Positions 27,171 to 37,064 of a DNA stretch of 64,000 nt are shown one piece after another. How positions within the stretch are numbered: position 1 is the stretch's first letter; every line of letters begins with the position of its first letter. A program made the translations under genes and the position numbers. This DNA comes from Butyricicoccus pullicaecorum. GTDB taxonomy: Bacteria; Bacillota; Clostridia; Oscillospirales; Butyricicoccaceae. Below the pieces are notes generated by a model, which did not search any database, had not been told where the DNA came from, and saw nothing but the letters and a program-made list of their open reading frames with translations. The stretch is taken from NCBI GenBank assembly GCA_018366195.1, contig JAGZIN010000007.1:31562-95561 (forward strand), given 5' to 3'.

Positions 27171-27980
27171 TCAGAGCAAAACACTGGACTTCTTCAGTGA
27201 ATCGACAAAAAATGCACCGACATCGGTTTCCACACGCCAGCCGGGTGTCATTTGCACACGTCCGCCGCCGCTCTCACTGAGCAAAAAACCAAGCTGCATG
27301 CTGTCAATTCTTGTAACCTCATTTTTGGAAATCAAATAAAAAAGTGCATCTGTTGCCAAAAAATTAACATAGTTTCCACTTTTCGTGATATAGGGCATAC
27401 CAAATGTCCACCAGCCCATCAGTTCTATCTCATCTTCCCGAAACATCAGCGTCAGTTCACGGTTAAACACCGGCACGCCTGCCGTTGGGAACGAGGCGGT
27501 CACGGTCAAGTGTTCCGCATTCCAGTCGAGTGCTGCCGAAATCCCGGCGCGCTGCAAAATCGTCTTTGCATAAGTTCTGGCATCTTCTTCCTCTGTCGGC
27601 TTTTTGTAATCCTCCGGCTTGAGTGTTCCGGATACGACGCCGCCATCTCGCCAATTCAGTTCTCCGTATGCACTTTCATAATATACGGTGCTGCCATCTG
27701 GCTGTTCCGTGCGGACAAGCTCCTTCCCGAGCAGCCCTGCCGCAAATTTGTCCTCATCTGCACGGCTTCGGTCAATTTGTAAGACCGGCAGGGTATGCGC
27801 CTCAGGCAAATCAAAATCCGCCGTGATGGAGCGTCTCTCCAGAATCTCCATAATATGATGTGCATTTTCTGCCATTCGATAAGAATGAGACACATATTTT
27901 CCTGCAATATTGATAATCAAAAATCCATCTACCAAAAGCAAAATCAGAATGAGAATGGACTTTACACGACTCCACTGCAT
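27171..27980 (-). CDS. walI: WalI (YycI)-like regulator of the WalRK system
   Basis: A 269-residue protein with one N-terminal membrane helix (about residues 8-26) and an extracytoplasmic domain resembling YycI (e.g. SGTLKPEDYKKP...ARTYAKTILQRAG, then ISKNEVTRIDSMQLGF). In B. subtilis WalH and WalI bind WalK in the membrane and restrain it. The start at 27980 has GGAAGG 7 bases upstream. It begins 4 bases after walH ends. Identification rests on layout plus weak sequence resemblance. Confidence 0.8.
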   Translation of the reverse strand: MQWSRVKSILILILLLVDGFLIINIAGKYVSHSYRMAENAHHIMEILERRSITADFDLPEAHTLPVLQIDRSRADEDKFAAGLLGKELVRTEQPDGSTVYYESAYGELNWRDGGVVSGTLKPEDYKKPTEEEDARTYAKTILQRAGISAALDWNAEHLTVTASFPTAGVPVFNRELTLMFREDEIELMGWWTFGMPYITKSGNYVNFLATDALFYLISKNEVTRIDSMQLGFLLSESGGGRVQMTPGWRVETDVGAFFVDSLKKSSVLL

Positions 27981-27984
27981 AGCT

Positions 27985-29307
27985 CTACCTTCCCTGCTCC
28001 TCCTTGACATAATAACGGCTGGGAATCAGTCCCGATTCTGCGGAAAAATATCCAACAGCCAGACTACACAGCGGCTCTGTCGCTGCCGCCGCTGCGGGGG
28101 CGGTGGGCATCAGCATTTGACTCTCTTCCTTTTGCCGGAAGCTTCTCAAATTGAGCTTGGCAGAAACCAGTGCATTGGATTGATATTCCACTACCGCCAA
28201 AATTCCTTCCTGTCCCTCAACGGGCACCCCATTGACAACATATCGGAATAAAATCTGCGTGGTCTTTTCCTCCGTCAGGTAAGAATCACAGAAAAAGGTT
28301 GCATCTGCGCTGAACGACTGAAAAATATTTTCGAGCAGACTGCGGGCATAGTCGATTTGATAGGGCAGTGGCTGCTCACTGCCCAGCTCATTTTGCAGAT
28401 AAGCCTCCAATCCGCCCTCCACTGTATTGGCGCGGAACACAACCTCCCCGTTACTGCCCACCCGCAGCGTACTCTGATTTCCGACAAAGACACGGCTTTT
28501 GGTTGCAGTATCCTCGTAATTTCGCATATAGGGGGCGTATCCGAACGCTTGCAGCAGGATTTGCAGGCTTGCCTGACTCTCTGTATTGAATTGTGGAGCT
28601 TCACTGGTCAGTCTATGCAGCTCCATCGTCTGAGGGAACAAAAGAGTTTCCGGCAAAACATTCGGGTAATCCTGCTCTGCCGCGAAGCCGCATGGCAGTC
28701 CCGCCAAATCATGCGCGGACAATGTTCCTTCCATCGGCTTCCCGTGGATTTCATACAGCATATTGGTGTCCGTGCGAAGCCAAAGCACACCGTCCTGCCC
28801 CAGCAGCACCGACTGCACAATCGGGTCCTCGTCCCCGATATAATTGCCGCCTACCCAATTGGTGATGAGCGAAAGCGGCAGCCGGCTGTCATACCGAAAG
28901 TACACCCCGGGCAAGCACAGGGCTTTCTGATATGCTTGTTCTGTACCCTGCCGCAGCTCCGTAATGCTGCTGAGTGCTGCACTTATTTGTGCGCCATAGG
29001 TCGCAAGAAAAGAACGCACGGCAATTTCATTGTACTGTGCGCCGCGCATCTCGTCCGCCGTCCGCACCGCAAATTCCGCAGGGAGTGCCGCTGGAATTTC
29101 TCCCGACCGCAGCTCGAACCCACCCGCTTCTCCGTAGTTCAAATTGATATACCACCGCCCCAACCAAGACTCCGTTGGAATGTCTGTCAGGCTTAGGTCA
29201 TGTACCCAGCCCAGTGCTGTCAGCAGCACCAGCAGCAGCGTTAAAAACAGCAGTGCCAGATTCTTTGCCAGATTCTTCAGTTCCCTTTTTGACTTTTGGA
29301 TTTTCAT
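27985..29307 (-). CDS. walH: WalH (YycH)-like regulator of the WalRK system
   Basis: A 440-residue protein with one N-terminal membrane helix (about residues 15-33) and a large extracytoplasmic part. That part has features of the YycH fold, including GQDGVLWLRTDTNMLYEIHG, a FPQTMELHRLTSEAPQFN stretch and a VGNQSTLRVGSNGEVVFRA segment. The start codon overlaps the walK stop (ATGA). Its position after walK and before walI matches Bacillus. It likely forms a membrane complex with WalI and WalK. Confidence 0.8.
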   Translation of the reverse strand: MKIQKSKRELKNLAKNLALLFLTLLLVLLTALGWVHDLSLTDIPTESWLGRWYINLNYGEAGGFELRSGEIPAALPAEFAVRTADEMRGAQYNEIAVRSFLATYGAQISAALSSITELRQGTEQAYQKALCLPGVYFRYDSRLPLSLITNWVGGNYIGDEDPIVQSVLLGQDGVLWLRTDTNMLYEIHGKPMEGTLSAHDLAGLPCGFAAEQDYPNVLPETLLFPQTMELHRLTSEAPQFNTESQASLQILLQAFGYAPYMRNYEDTATKSRVFVGNQSTLRVGSNGEVVFRANTVEGGLEAYLQNELGSEQPLPYQIDYARSLLENIFQSFSADATFFCDSYLTEEKTTQILFRYVVNGVPVEGQEGILAVVEYQSNALVSAKLNLRSFRQKEESQMLMPTAPAAAAATEPLCSLAVGYFSAESGLIPSRYYVKEEQGR

Positions 29308-31097
29308 ATCATTCCTTCATCATCTGCCGGCAGAGTAGTGGGCAGCATAATGGTGACTGTTGTCCCCTCGTCCATTGTACTGTCCAGATAAATCGTCCCA
29401 TTGTGTGCTTCTACCATTTCCTTCGCGATTGCAAGACCCAGACCGCTTCCGCCCTTTGCACGGGAACGTGCCTTATCTACACGATAAAATCGCTCAAACA
29501 GCCGCGGAATATCCTCCTTGGGAATTCCCATGCCATCATCTTTCACCTGAATCATCACATGATTTTCATCTTTGCGCAGCCCTCTCAGCATAATATGTCC
29601 GCCTCGCGGTGTATATTTAACAGCATTCGACAGGATATTGATAACAACCTGCTCCAAACGCTCGCGGTCCCCGTTCATTTCCGGCATCTTCCCCTGCGTT
29701 TCCAGCCGCAGCTCGTGACCATTGTTTCCCGCTTCCAGCGCCATTGCATTATAGACGCTTTCGAGCATCTTTTTCATCGAGAAATGGCGGAAATGTAAGT
29801 CCATCTTTCCGCAATCAAGCTTCGACAGCGTCAAAAGGTCCTTTACAATGCGTGTCATGCGGTCTGTCTCTCCTGCGATGACCGACAGGAACTTGACCTC
29901 GGTATCTGCCGGAAGCTCTCCTGCGGCGTCCATCAGGGTTTCGGTATAGCTTTTGATATTGGTCAGCGGGGTGCGCAGTTCGTGGGAGACATTGGCAATA
30001 AACTCCCGTCGAGCATCGTCCAGTTTACGCTGTTCGGTAATGTCGTGAATGACGGCAACGATACCGCGTTCGTTATCTGCCGCACCATACGGCGCAAACA
30101 GTACGGAAAGGATCCGTCCGGCGCGGTTCATCTCCATCTGGATAAATCCCTGCTCTCCCGCCATTTTTGGGGTCGGAATTTCCATTCCTTCAAAGAGGTC
30201 GTTAAAATGTGCGTCCTCCCGAAACGGAACTCCCAGCAGCTCCTCGGTTGCAGGGTTCATGTGAATGAGCCTGCCGTCTGCGCTGAATGCAGCGACACCA
30301 TCTGTCATGTGCAAAAAGATGGTGTTGAGCTTGTCGCGCTCGCCAGCCACTTCCTCCAGCGTATCATGCAGGCGGTCTGCCATGTGGTTGAAGGTCGCTG
30401 TCAACTCACCGATTTCATCATTGGACTGAATGTCCACCCTTCGGCTAAAGTCACCTGCTGCCACCATCTGTGCACGGGTACGGATATTTTCAATCGGTGT
30501 TGTAATGGTCTTGGACAGCAGAAAGCTGAGCAGCACTGCAACCAGCAAACCAAAGGTCATTGCCTTGAGTACAATCCCGAAAAAGCTCCATGCCAAATCT
30601 CGGATTTCCCGCTTATCATCTAAAATATAAATGATATACCGCGGTGTGCCCTCCGCGTCTATATTGAGCGGAATGGCGTAATCCATATAGCTGTCAATCG
30701 TAGTGCCCGCATCACCCACCTTGCCGCCCATTGCAGTGACGATATTCGGGGTGCGCACCAGTTCTCCGGCAATCGCTTCATTCGAACCGGTCAAAAACAT
30801 GCCATTTTCATCTAATACGCAGCTATTTCGATGATACTTGTCAATTCCAAGCTGTGCAGTAAAGGCGTCCATAATATTCATAATTCGTGCCGGTCCATCT
30901 GCTTGCTTTGCCGCCTGTTCGAGAGACAGAAGGGTTTCATTTCCGTTTCCGGTCATCACACTTTCGATTTGTGACTGAAAGTTATCCAAATAATAGCTTC
31001 CCACACTATTGACCAGAAAGGTTCCCATGACTGCCATAACCGAAACGATGAGCAAAATCAAGATGAGCACCAGCTTCATGTGCAGACTGCGAAACAT
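29304..31097 (-). CDS. walK: Sensor histidine kinase WalK
   Basis: A 597-residue membrane kinase with two membrane helices (about residues 9-30 and 178-198) flanking an extracellular sensor domain. Then come a HAMP linker (SKTITTPIENIRTRAQMV), a PAS domain (FLHMTDGVAAFSADGRLIHMNPA), the dimerisation/phospho-His domain with SHELRTPLTN (His372), and an ATPase domain (N box NILSNAVKYTP, G1 VKDDGMGIP, G2 GGSGLGLAI). The domain order matches WalK/VicK, which controls wall hydrolases and is essential in low-GC Gram-positives. Confidence 0.94.
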   Translation of the reverse strand: MFRSLHMKLVLILILLIVSVMAVMGTFLVNSVGSYYLDNFQSQIESVMTGNGNETLLSLEQAAKQADGPARIMNIMDAFTAQLGIDKYHRNSCVLDENGMFLTGSNEAIAGELVRTPNIVTAMGGKVGDAGTTIDSYMDYAIPLNIDAEGTPRYIIYILDDKREIRDLAWSFFGIVLKAMTFGLLVAVLLSFLLSKTITTPIENIRTRAQMVAAGDFSRRVDIQSNDEIGELTATFNHMADRLHDTLEEVAGERDKLNTIFLHMTDGVAAFSADGRLIHMNPATEELLGVPFREDAHFNDLFEGMEIPTPKMAGEQGFIQMEMNRAGRILSVLFAPYGAADNERGIVAVIHDITEQRKLDDARREFIANVSHELRTPLTNIKSYTETLMDAAGELPADTEVKFLSVIAGETDRMTRIVKDLLTLSKLDCGKMDLHFRHFSMKKMLESVYNAMALEAGNNGHELRLETQGKMPEMNGDRERLEQVVINILSNAVKYTPRGGHIMLRGLRKDENHVMIQVKDDGMGIPKEDIPRLFERFYRVDKARSRAKGGSGLGLAIAKEMVEAHNGTIYLDSTMDEGTTVTIMLPTTLPADDEGMI

Positions 31098-31119
31098 AGC
31101 CGTTCTCCTTTAGGGATAC

Positions 31120-31803
31120 TCAGTTTTTTGAAAAATAGTAACCAAGTCCCCTTTTTGTAATAATATATCGCGGCTGTGCAGGTTCGTCCTCTATCTTTTC
31201 CCGCAGCCGGCGAATCGCAACATCGACTGCGCGCAGGTCTCCATAATACGCAAAGCCCCAGACCTTTTCCATCAGTTCTTCCCGCGAAATGACCCGCCCC
31301 GGCTCTGCTGCCAGATACGATAAAATATCAAATTCACGCACAGACAAGTCAATGGGCTTTCCGTCTTTATAGACCGCTGTGCTTTCCTCAGAAATTTCCA
31401 AGCCACTGGACTCCTGTTCCGGCACACGGACCGGAATTTCAGAAAAACGCCGCATATTTGCCTTGATGCGGGCAATCAGCTCGCGGTTGGAAAACGGCTT
31501 TGTGACATAATCATCTGCACCCAGCTCCAGCCCTAAAATTTTGTCGGTTTCTTCCTCACGTGCTGTCAGCATAATGATGGGAACCTGTGAGCGCTCCCGC
31601 ACCTGCCTGCATATCTCAAATCCATCAATGCCCGGCAGCATCACGTCCAGCAAAATCAAGTCCGGAGCGCATTCCAGCGCCAGCTTGAGCCCGCTCGGTC
31701 CGTCATTCGCCTCCAGCGTTTCAAAGCCATTGCGCTCCAAATTAAATACAATGATATTTGCAATATCCTTATCGTCTTCTACAACCAGTATGGTTTTTGC
31801 CAT
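31120..31803 (-). CDS. walR: Response regulator WalR
   Basis: OmpR-family regulator of 227 residues. The receiver has Asp10/Asp11, phosphoacceptor Asp53 in LILLDVMLPGIDG, and Lys in VTKPFSNRE. The winged-helix domain is typical of WalR, with REFDILSYLAAEPGRVISREELMEKVWG and VDVAIRRLREKIED. It begins 7 bases after the Nudix gene ends, so it must share a transcript with the genes upstream unless a promoter is hidden in them. Confidence 0.95.
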   Translation of the reverse strand: MAKTILVVEDDKDIANIIVFNLERNGFETLEANDGPSGLKLALECAPDLILLDVMLPGIDGFEICRQVRERSQVPIIMLTAREEETDKILGLELGADDYVTKPFSNRELIARIKANMRRFSEIPVRVPEQESSGLEISEESTAVYKDGKPIDLSVREFDILSYLAAEPGRVISREELMEKVWGFAYYGDLRAVDVAIRRLREKIEDEPAQPRYIITKRGLGYYFSKN

Positions 31804-31810
31804 AGAGGGT

Positions 31811-32365
31811 TCACCTCCGTTCTTCCAAAAGCCCCTTCAGCCTCGCATAATACATTGCCGCAACCGTTTTTGCATCGCGCACTTGCCCATTTGCAATACA
31901 CTGCTCCAGTTCACAGACCGGTATCCGGCAAAGCTCTAAAAATTCGCCCTCGTCCAAATGCGCCTGTCCCTGATGCAATCCGCGTGCAGCATACAAATGC
32001 GTGATTTCCGTCGAAAATCCCGGAGAGGGATAGATGCAGCCGAGATAGGTGATTTCATCGGCAGTGCAGCCGGTTTCCTCCGCCAACTCGCGCACGCCGC
32101 AGGTATAATGGTCCTCTTCCGGACCGTGATCCAGCTTACCCGCCGGAATTTCCAGCATGGTTTCTCCGAATGGATAACGGAACTGACGCACAAGGGTCAC
32201 CGTGCCGTCCTCCCAGATGGGCAGTACACCAACCCCTCCCGGGTGCTCGCATACTTCACGAATACTCGGTTTTCCATTTGGAAGCACAATGTTGTCCACA
32301 CGGGTGTTGATAATCCTTCCGCGAAAGCAATAGGTTTCGTCTACTTTTTTTTCTGTAAAATTCAT
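31811..32365 (-). CDS. Nudix hydrolase, probable ADP-ribose (ADP-glucose) pyrophosphatase
   Basis: A 184-residue Nudix protein. The box starts at the G in AGKLDHGPEEDHYTCGV and ends RELAEETGCTADEI, fitting GX5EX7REUXEEXGU closely. The proline-rich PSPGFSTEITHLYAA segment after the box is typical of ADP-ribose pyrophosphatases (NudF). Its position between glycogen genes and walR raises the chance that it acts on ADP-glucose, as some NudF-like enzymes do; this is inference. GGAGA lies 6 bases before the ATG. Confidence 0.88.
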   Translation of the reverse strand: MNFTEKKVDETYCFRGRIINTRVDNIVLPNGKPSIREVCEHPGGVGVLPIWEDGTVTLVRQFRYPFGETMLEIPAGKLDHGPEEDHYTCGVRELAEETGCTADEITYLGCIYPSPGFSTEITHLYAARGLHQGQAHLDEGEFLELCRIPVCELEQCIANGQVRDAKTVAAMYYARLKGLLEERR

Positions 32366-32378
32366 AGAGATTCTCCTT

Positions 32379-34268
32379 TCATGGGATTGCACGCAAAATC
32401 ATAGCCGTTTGCGGTGGGATTCGAACGACAAATTCATCGGTCGGCAGACCGGCATACTGCTTTTCTGTCAGCAGCTCCTCTGCTGCATGGAACGGCAGAC
32501 GCACAATCGTCTCATGGACTTCTCGGTTTACCGCAATCCAGATGCGCTCCTGTTCATCTGCACGCTCATAGAGCAGCAGACCGTCACCTGTTTCCTGCAA
32601 AAAGCGCAGCTCTCCATCAATCAGCGCCGAATGTGTGCTGCGAACAGCCGTCAGCTTGTGATAAAAGTCCAAAAGTGAGCCGTCCTCGCCGCCCCATGGA
32701 TAGGTGCGCCGGTTAAAGGGGTCTTCAAAGCCCTGTACCCCTGCTTCATCTCCATAATAAATCGTTGGAGAGCCCGGCATTGTGAACTGAATCACCGCTG
32801 CTAAAAACATCTTTTTCCGTGCTTCTACGAGCGCATCTCCCATCAGCCGTGCCGCCGCGCGATGTTCCCTGCTCGCATTCCAATCCTCAGGCTTTGCCCC
32901 CATTACCGTCAGGGCGCGCGGGGTATCATGCGTTCCAATGATATTCATGAGATTGTAGAACACTGCACGTGGATAATTTTCTCTGAGACATTCCATTTTC
33001 TCTGCAAAATCCTGTGCAGGTGCCCCACCCAAAAAGCTCATGATTCCATCTCTCAGCGGATAATTCATCACACTATCCAGCTCTCCGCCCTGAAAATAAC
33101 GCCGGCGCATTGAATAGCTCACCTTGTTGGAAGCGTCCTCCCACACCTCTCCGACCACCAGTGCATCGGGCTTTTCCTGTCGTGCGGCAGCATTGAGCCT
33201 TGCAATGAATTCATCAGGCAGCTCGTCCGCGACATCGAGCCGCCAGCCGGAAGCACCCAGACGCAGCCAACGCCGAATGACGCTGTCCGCATCTTCCAAA
33301 ATATAGTCCAGATATTTGGGATTGAGTTCATTGACCTGCGGCAGGGTATAGATTCCCCACCAAGAAGCATATTGGTCAGGCCAGTTGGAGAAATCATACC
33401 ACTCATAATAGGGCGAACTTTTGGACTGGAAAGCACCTACACTATCATAATGACCTCTTGCATTGAAATATAAGCTGTCATAACCATTGTGACTGAATAC
33501 ACCGTCTAGGATAACACGCATACCGCGTTTTTTCGCCTCTGCACACAGGGTCTTGAAATCCTCCTCCGTTCCCACCATGGGGTCGATGCACTTATAGTTT
33601 CCGGTATCATAGCGATGGTTGGAATACGCTTCAAAAATCGGGTTGAAATAGAGGGTTTGTACATGCAGCGACTGCAAATAATCCAGCTTGGACAGTACGC
33701 CCTTTAGGCTGCCGCCAAAAAAATCATTATTGAGAATCTCACCATGCGCATTGGGCTGATATACAGGAATTTCATTCCAATTCTCATGCACCACACGAGC
33801 AGCACGATATCCGGACGCCGGCGGAATTTCGGTACGGCAGAATCGGTCCGGAAAAATATTATAGGTGATACCCTTGCCAAACCAATCTGCCACCATGTAG
33901 TCTGCATCATATACCGTCAGCTGGTAAAAATTCTCCGGCTGCTGGCTTTCATATCCAATGCCGCCCGCTCCCCGGCAAATATAACTGCTTTCTGTTCTCC
34001 CAGTCACAGAAAAATAATACCAATATAAGTCGGGCGTTTCCGGTGTGAATTCTACCGTATAGCGATCATATTCGCCGAACAGTCCATTCCATACCATGGG
34101 ATACGGCTGGGCTTCCTTCCCATCTGCCGCAATATATAAAACCACGCGATGCAGATAGCTCTCTCGATGGGGAAAAACCGAAAAACGGATTGTCTGTCCT
34201 GCTGCCACTGCTCCAAACGGCTCCTTACAGCGCAAATCACGAGACGCATAAATCGTTTGATGAAACAT
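32379..34268 (-). CDS. GH13 alpha-amylase/neopullulanase-like glucosidase
   Basis: A 629-residue cytoplasmic enzyme with no signal peptide. An N-terminal beta domain (about 1-125) is followed by the GH13 barrel with ILDGVFSHNG (region I), GWRLDVADE (nucleophile Asp345), VVGEVWED (acid/base Glu374) and IGTHDTPR (Asp448). MYFNPIF-like text and YRTDTGNY-type loops (here SNHRYDTGNYK) fit the neopullulanase/cyclomaltodextrinase group (GH13_20). It probably trims glycogen or imported maltodextrins. It lies directly after the glgBCDA genes. AAGGAG precedes the ATG at 34268 by 8 bases. Confidence 0.9.
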   Translation of the reverse strand: MFHQTIYASRDLRCKEPFGAVAAGQTIRFSVFPHRESYLHRVVLYIAADGKEAQPYPMVWNGLFGEYDRYTVEFTPETPDLYWYYFSVTGRTESSYICRGAGGIGYESQQPENFYQLTVYDADYMVADWFGKGITYNIFPDRFCRTEIPPASGYRAARVVHENWNEIPVYQPNAHGEILNNDFFGGSLKGVLSKLDYLQSLHVQTLYFNPIFEAYSNHRYDTGNYKCIDPMVGTEEDFKTLCAEAKKRGMRVILDGVFSHNGYDSLYFNARGHYDSVGAFQSKSSPYYEWYDFSNWPDQYASWWGIYTLPQVNELNPKYLDYILEDADSVIRRWLRLGASGWRLDVADELPDEFIARLNAAARQEKPDALVVGEVWEDASNKVSYSMRRRYFQGGELDSVMNYPLRDGIMSFLGGAPAQDFAEKMECLRENYPRAVFYNLMNIIGTHDTPRALTVMGAKPEDWNASREHRAAARLMGDALVEARKKMFLAAVIQFTMPGSPTIYYGDEAGVQGFEDPFNRRTYPWGGEDGSLLDFYHKLTAVRSTHSALIDGELRFLQETGDGLLLYERADEQERIWIAVNREVHETIVRLPFHAAEELLTEKQYAGLPTDEFVVRIPPQTAMILRAIP

Positions 34269-34347
34269 ACAGTTTACTCCTTTGGAAAATGCTTTTGCCA
34301 AAGCCGAAAGCCTTCCGACTCTCGCAAAATCACATTCCGAACAGAAA

Positions 34348-34383
34348 GCAAAGGCTGCCCGCTTTGCCGGACAGTTCCTTTGC
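34348..34383 (-). other. Intercistronic hairpin between glgA and the GH13 gene
   Basis: GCAAAGG/CCTTTGC outer arms and CTGTCCG/CGGGCAG inner arms stack into one stem. The T run after it on the reverse strand is weak (TTTCTG). It may be an attenuator or a processing or stability element. Confidence 0.45.
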
Positions 34384-34399
34384 CCTCTTTCTTATCATA

Positions 34400-35821
34400 T
34401 CAAATGGAACGATATACCTCAACATATTTTTCAGCAGACTGCGTCCAGCCGAAGTCACTTTCCATTCCGTTTTTTACGAGTCTGTTCCACGCCGGACGGT
34501 TATACCGATAAACCTCACACGCCTCCCGAATGACATGCAGCATATCATGCGCATTGTAAGAAAAGAACGTAAATCCATTCCCAGTTCCGAGATAATCAAC
34601 GAATGCCGTAACAGTATCTTTCAGTCCCCCTGTCTCTCGGACAATCGGAATGGTTCCATACCGCAGAGCAATCATCTGTGCCAATCCACACGGCTCAGTT
34701 TTAGACGGCATCAGGAACAAATCAGCGCCTGCATAGATTTGGTTGGCAAGCTTTGCCGAAAACAGAAGGGACACCGAAACTTTATCCGGATAGCGGCGTT
34801 TTGCCTCCAGCAGCATCTGCTCATATCGAAAATCCCCTTTGCCGAGCACAACCAGACGCACATCGTCCTGTAACATATCGTCCATGACGGCTTCTACCAG
34901 GTCAAGCCCCTTCTGGTCAGTGAGTCTGCTTACCATACCGATTATTGGGGTATCACAGCTGCCCGTGAACCCGCACAAATCCATCAGTTCCTTTTTATTT
35001 TCCAGCTTTCCCTCGATATCCTGATAAGGCTGATACAGCATTTCATCTGTTGCCGGATTAAACGCCTCCATATCAATTCCATTCAAAATTCCATGCAGCT
35101 TATAGCTGTTGTCCCGCAAAATGGAATCCAGCCGACAGCCGTAATATGGTGTCTGAATCTCCTCTGCATAGCTCGGGGATACTGTTGTCACCGCACCGGC
35201 GGCCAGAATCGCCGCCTTCATCAAATTCACATCACCGTCCATGACCATAAAGCCTGAACGGAAGTGTGCGTCATCAATCCCCATGACATATTCCAGCACA
35301 TCTCGTCCAAAGCGCCCCTGAAAAGCAATATTATGAATGGTAAATACGGTTCGGATTCCCACATAATCGGTTCTTGCTGCGAACATCAAATGGTAATATA
35401 TCGGCACAAGCGCCGTCTGCCAATCGTTGGCATGAATCACATCTGGCTTCCAGCCCAGCTCCGGCAGTGCATCAAGCACGGCTTTGCTGAAATACGCGAA
35501 GCGTTCCGCATCATCATATTCTCCGTAGAGCTGCGGACGTGCAAAATAGTACTCGTTGTCCATAAAATAGTATGTCACGCCATCTCGTTCGTAGCCATAG
35601 ATGCCGCAATATTGGTTGCGCCAGCCAAGCTGTACATAAAAATGCTTCAAATCGCTCATTTTTTGACGCCATTCTGTTCCAATTGCGCGATACAGCGGGC
35701 AGAACACACGTACATCATGTCCGAGCCGAGCAAGCGCCTGCGGCAGTGCACCCATCACATCTCCCAGTCCTCCTGTTTTGATAAACGGTGCGACCTCTGA
35801 TGCAGCAAACATAATTTTCAT
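34400..35821 (-). CDS. glgA: Glycogen synthase (ADP-glucose)
   Basis: GT5 retaining glucosyltransferase, 473 residues. It opens with MKIMFAASEVAPFIKTGGLGDV, where KTGGLGDV is the ADP-glucose-binding loop. Other markers are VIHANDWQTALVP, FTIHNIAFQG, SPSYAEEIQTP and the C-terminal SKTEPCGLAQMIALRYGTIPIVRETGGL segment with the retaining-GT-B Glu. It elongates alpha-1,4-glucan with glucose from the GlgC/GlgD reaction. Last glycogen-synthesis gene in the glgBCDA order. Confidence 0.97.
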   Translation of the reverse strand: MKIMFAASEVAPFIKTGGLGDVMGALPQALARLGHDVRVFCPLYRAIGTEWRQKMSDLKHFYVQLGWRNQYCGIYGYERDGVTYYFMDNEYYFARPQLYGEYDDAERFAYFSKAVLDALPELGWKPDVIHANDWQTALVPIYYHLMFAARTDYVGIRTVFTIHNIAFQGRFGRDVLEYVMGIDDAHFRSGFMVMDGDVNLMKAAILAAGAVTTVSPSYAEEIQTPYYGCRLDSILRDNSYKLHGILNGIDMEAFNPATDEMLYQPYQDIEGKLENKKELMDLCGFTGSCDTPIIGMVSRLTDQKGLDLVEAVMDDMLQDDVRLVVLGKGDFRYEQMLLEAKRRYPDKVSVSLLFSAKLANQIYAGADLFLMPSKTEPCGLAQMIALRYGTIPIVRETGGLKDTVTAFVDYLGTGNGFTFFSYNAHDMLHVIREACEVYRYNRPAWNRLVKNGMESDFGWTQSAEKYVEVYRSI

Positions 35822-35849
35822 AGTAAATCCCTTTCCAAAAAGTCAGAAA

Positions 35850-35873
35850 GCAGGAGCAACCAAGTGCTCCCGC
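35850..35873 (-). other. Intercistronic hairpin between glgD and glgA
   Basis: Reverse strand GCGGGAGCA / TGCTCCTGC (one G-U pair) with a 6-base loop, followed by TTTCTGACTTTTT. It is a possible partial terminator tuning glgA. Confidence 0.5.
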
Positions 35874-35919
35874 TTACAGGCAGTCCATGCAGACAAAATA
35901 ATCGGGACGATGTTGTCTC

Positions 35920-37047
35920 TTAAATGACCGAACGCTTTGCAATGACGACCGGATAATTTTCATGTCCCATCATCGTACGTCCCTCACGAATGGTCACACC
36001 ACGATCGAGCACGATATGCGCCAGTGACGAACCCGACAAAATACGCCCATTTTCCATAATAATCGAATTTTTTATTTCAGCGTCCTTTTCTATGAGCACG
36101 TCACGGAACAAGATGGAGTTTACCACACGGCCTTCAATATGGCAGCCATCTGCAATCAGGCTATCACATACCTCTGCTTTATCCCCATAATATGCCGGAG
36201 ATTCATCATAGATTCGAGTAAAGATTGGACGAGTGCGCAAAAACAGCTCATTTCTGCATTCTTTATCCAAGATATCCATATTTGCCTGAAAATAATCCTT
36301 TGCATCAAATACCTTGAAGTTATATTCACTGAACACATAAGCGCCGATATGGCTTTCGGTCAAAGCTCTTGCCAAAAGCTCACGCTCAAAGTGTATGTAG
36401 TTATGTGTCACACAGTCTGCAATCAGGTGAATGAGATACTGCCGACTCATGACATAAACACCCAGCGCAGAATATTTGCACTTGCCATCATTGTTGTTGC
36501 CCACACGGATATCCACGATTTCCCGCTTGCGATTCAGTTCACAGTAGGTACTGAAGGGATTTTCTGCCGCATGCTTGGTCACAACCATGGTAATGTCATT
36601 CCCGCTCTCCTCGTGTGCCTTTACCACCTCGTCCATAGGGATATTGGCAATCAAATCGCCGTCCGCAAGAACTACATAATCCGCACGATTCTTTTGCAGA
36701 AAATCAATGGCGCCTGCAAGGGCATCAATTTTACCGCGGTATTCACCAGTTACCAGCGGAGATGCCTTTTTGGAATAAGAGTACGGCGGCAGCAGCGTAA
36801 TGCCTGCATTCTTCCGAGACAAGTCCCAATCCTTTCCCGTTCCGATATGGTCGATTAAGGACTGATATTTGTCCTTCATCAAAAGACCAATCCTGTAAAT
36901 GCCGGAGTTTACCATATTGGAGAGCATAAAATCAACAATGCGATATCTGCCGCCAAACGGAACCGCAGCGACGGTGCGGTGCTCTGTCAGCTCGCGCAAA
37001 TCATTATCGGTATCAAAAGCGATGATAAGACCTAGTATATTTTTCAT
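35920..37047 (-). CDS. glgD: Glucose-1-phosphate adenylyltransferase subunit GlgD
   Basis: A 375-residue GlgC paralogue. It keeps the fold (VPFGGRYRIVDFMLSNMVNSGI, DYVVLADGDLIANI, and a C-terminal left-handed beta-helix with SIIMENGRI). It lacks the catalytic N-terminal loop GGxGxRL, which reads GLIIAFDTDNDLREL here. In Firmicutes GlgD pairs with GlgC and boosts or tunes its activity. It starts 17 bases after glgC ends. Confidence 0.95.
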   Translation of the reverse strand: MKNILGLIIAFDTDNDLRELTEHRTVAAVPFGGRYRIVDFMLSNMVNSGIYRIGLLMKDKYQSLIDHIGTGKDWDLSRKNAGITLLPPYSYSKKASPLVTGEYRGKIDALAGAIDFLQKNRADYVVLADGDLIANIPMDEVVKAHEESGNDITMVVTKHAAENPFSTYCELNRKREIVDIRVGNNNDGKCKYSALGVYVMSRQYLIHLIADCVTHNYIHFERELLARALTESHIGAYVFSEYNFKVFDAKDYFQANMDILDKECRNELFLRTRPIFTRIYDESPAYYGDKAEVCDSLIADGCHIEGRVVNSILFRDVLIEKDAEIKNSIIMENGRILSGSSLAHIVLDRGVTIREGRTMMGHENYPVVIAKRSVI

Positions 37048-37064
37048 GTTGCGTCACGTCTCCT

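Noticed and set aside
32410..32430. GGGATTCGAAC, resembling a tRNA T-arm
   Set aside because: No acceptor stem or anticodon arm around it; it falls within the last codons of the GH13 gene.
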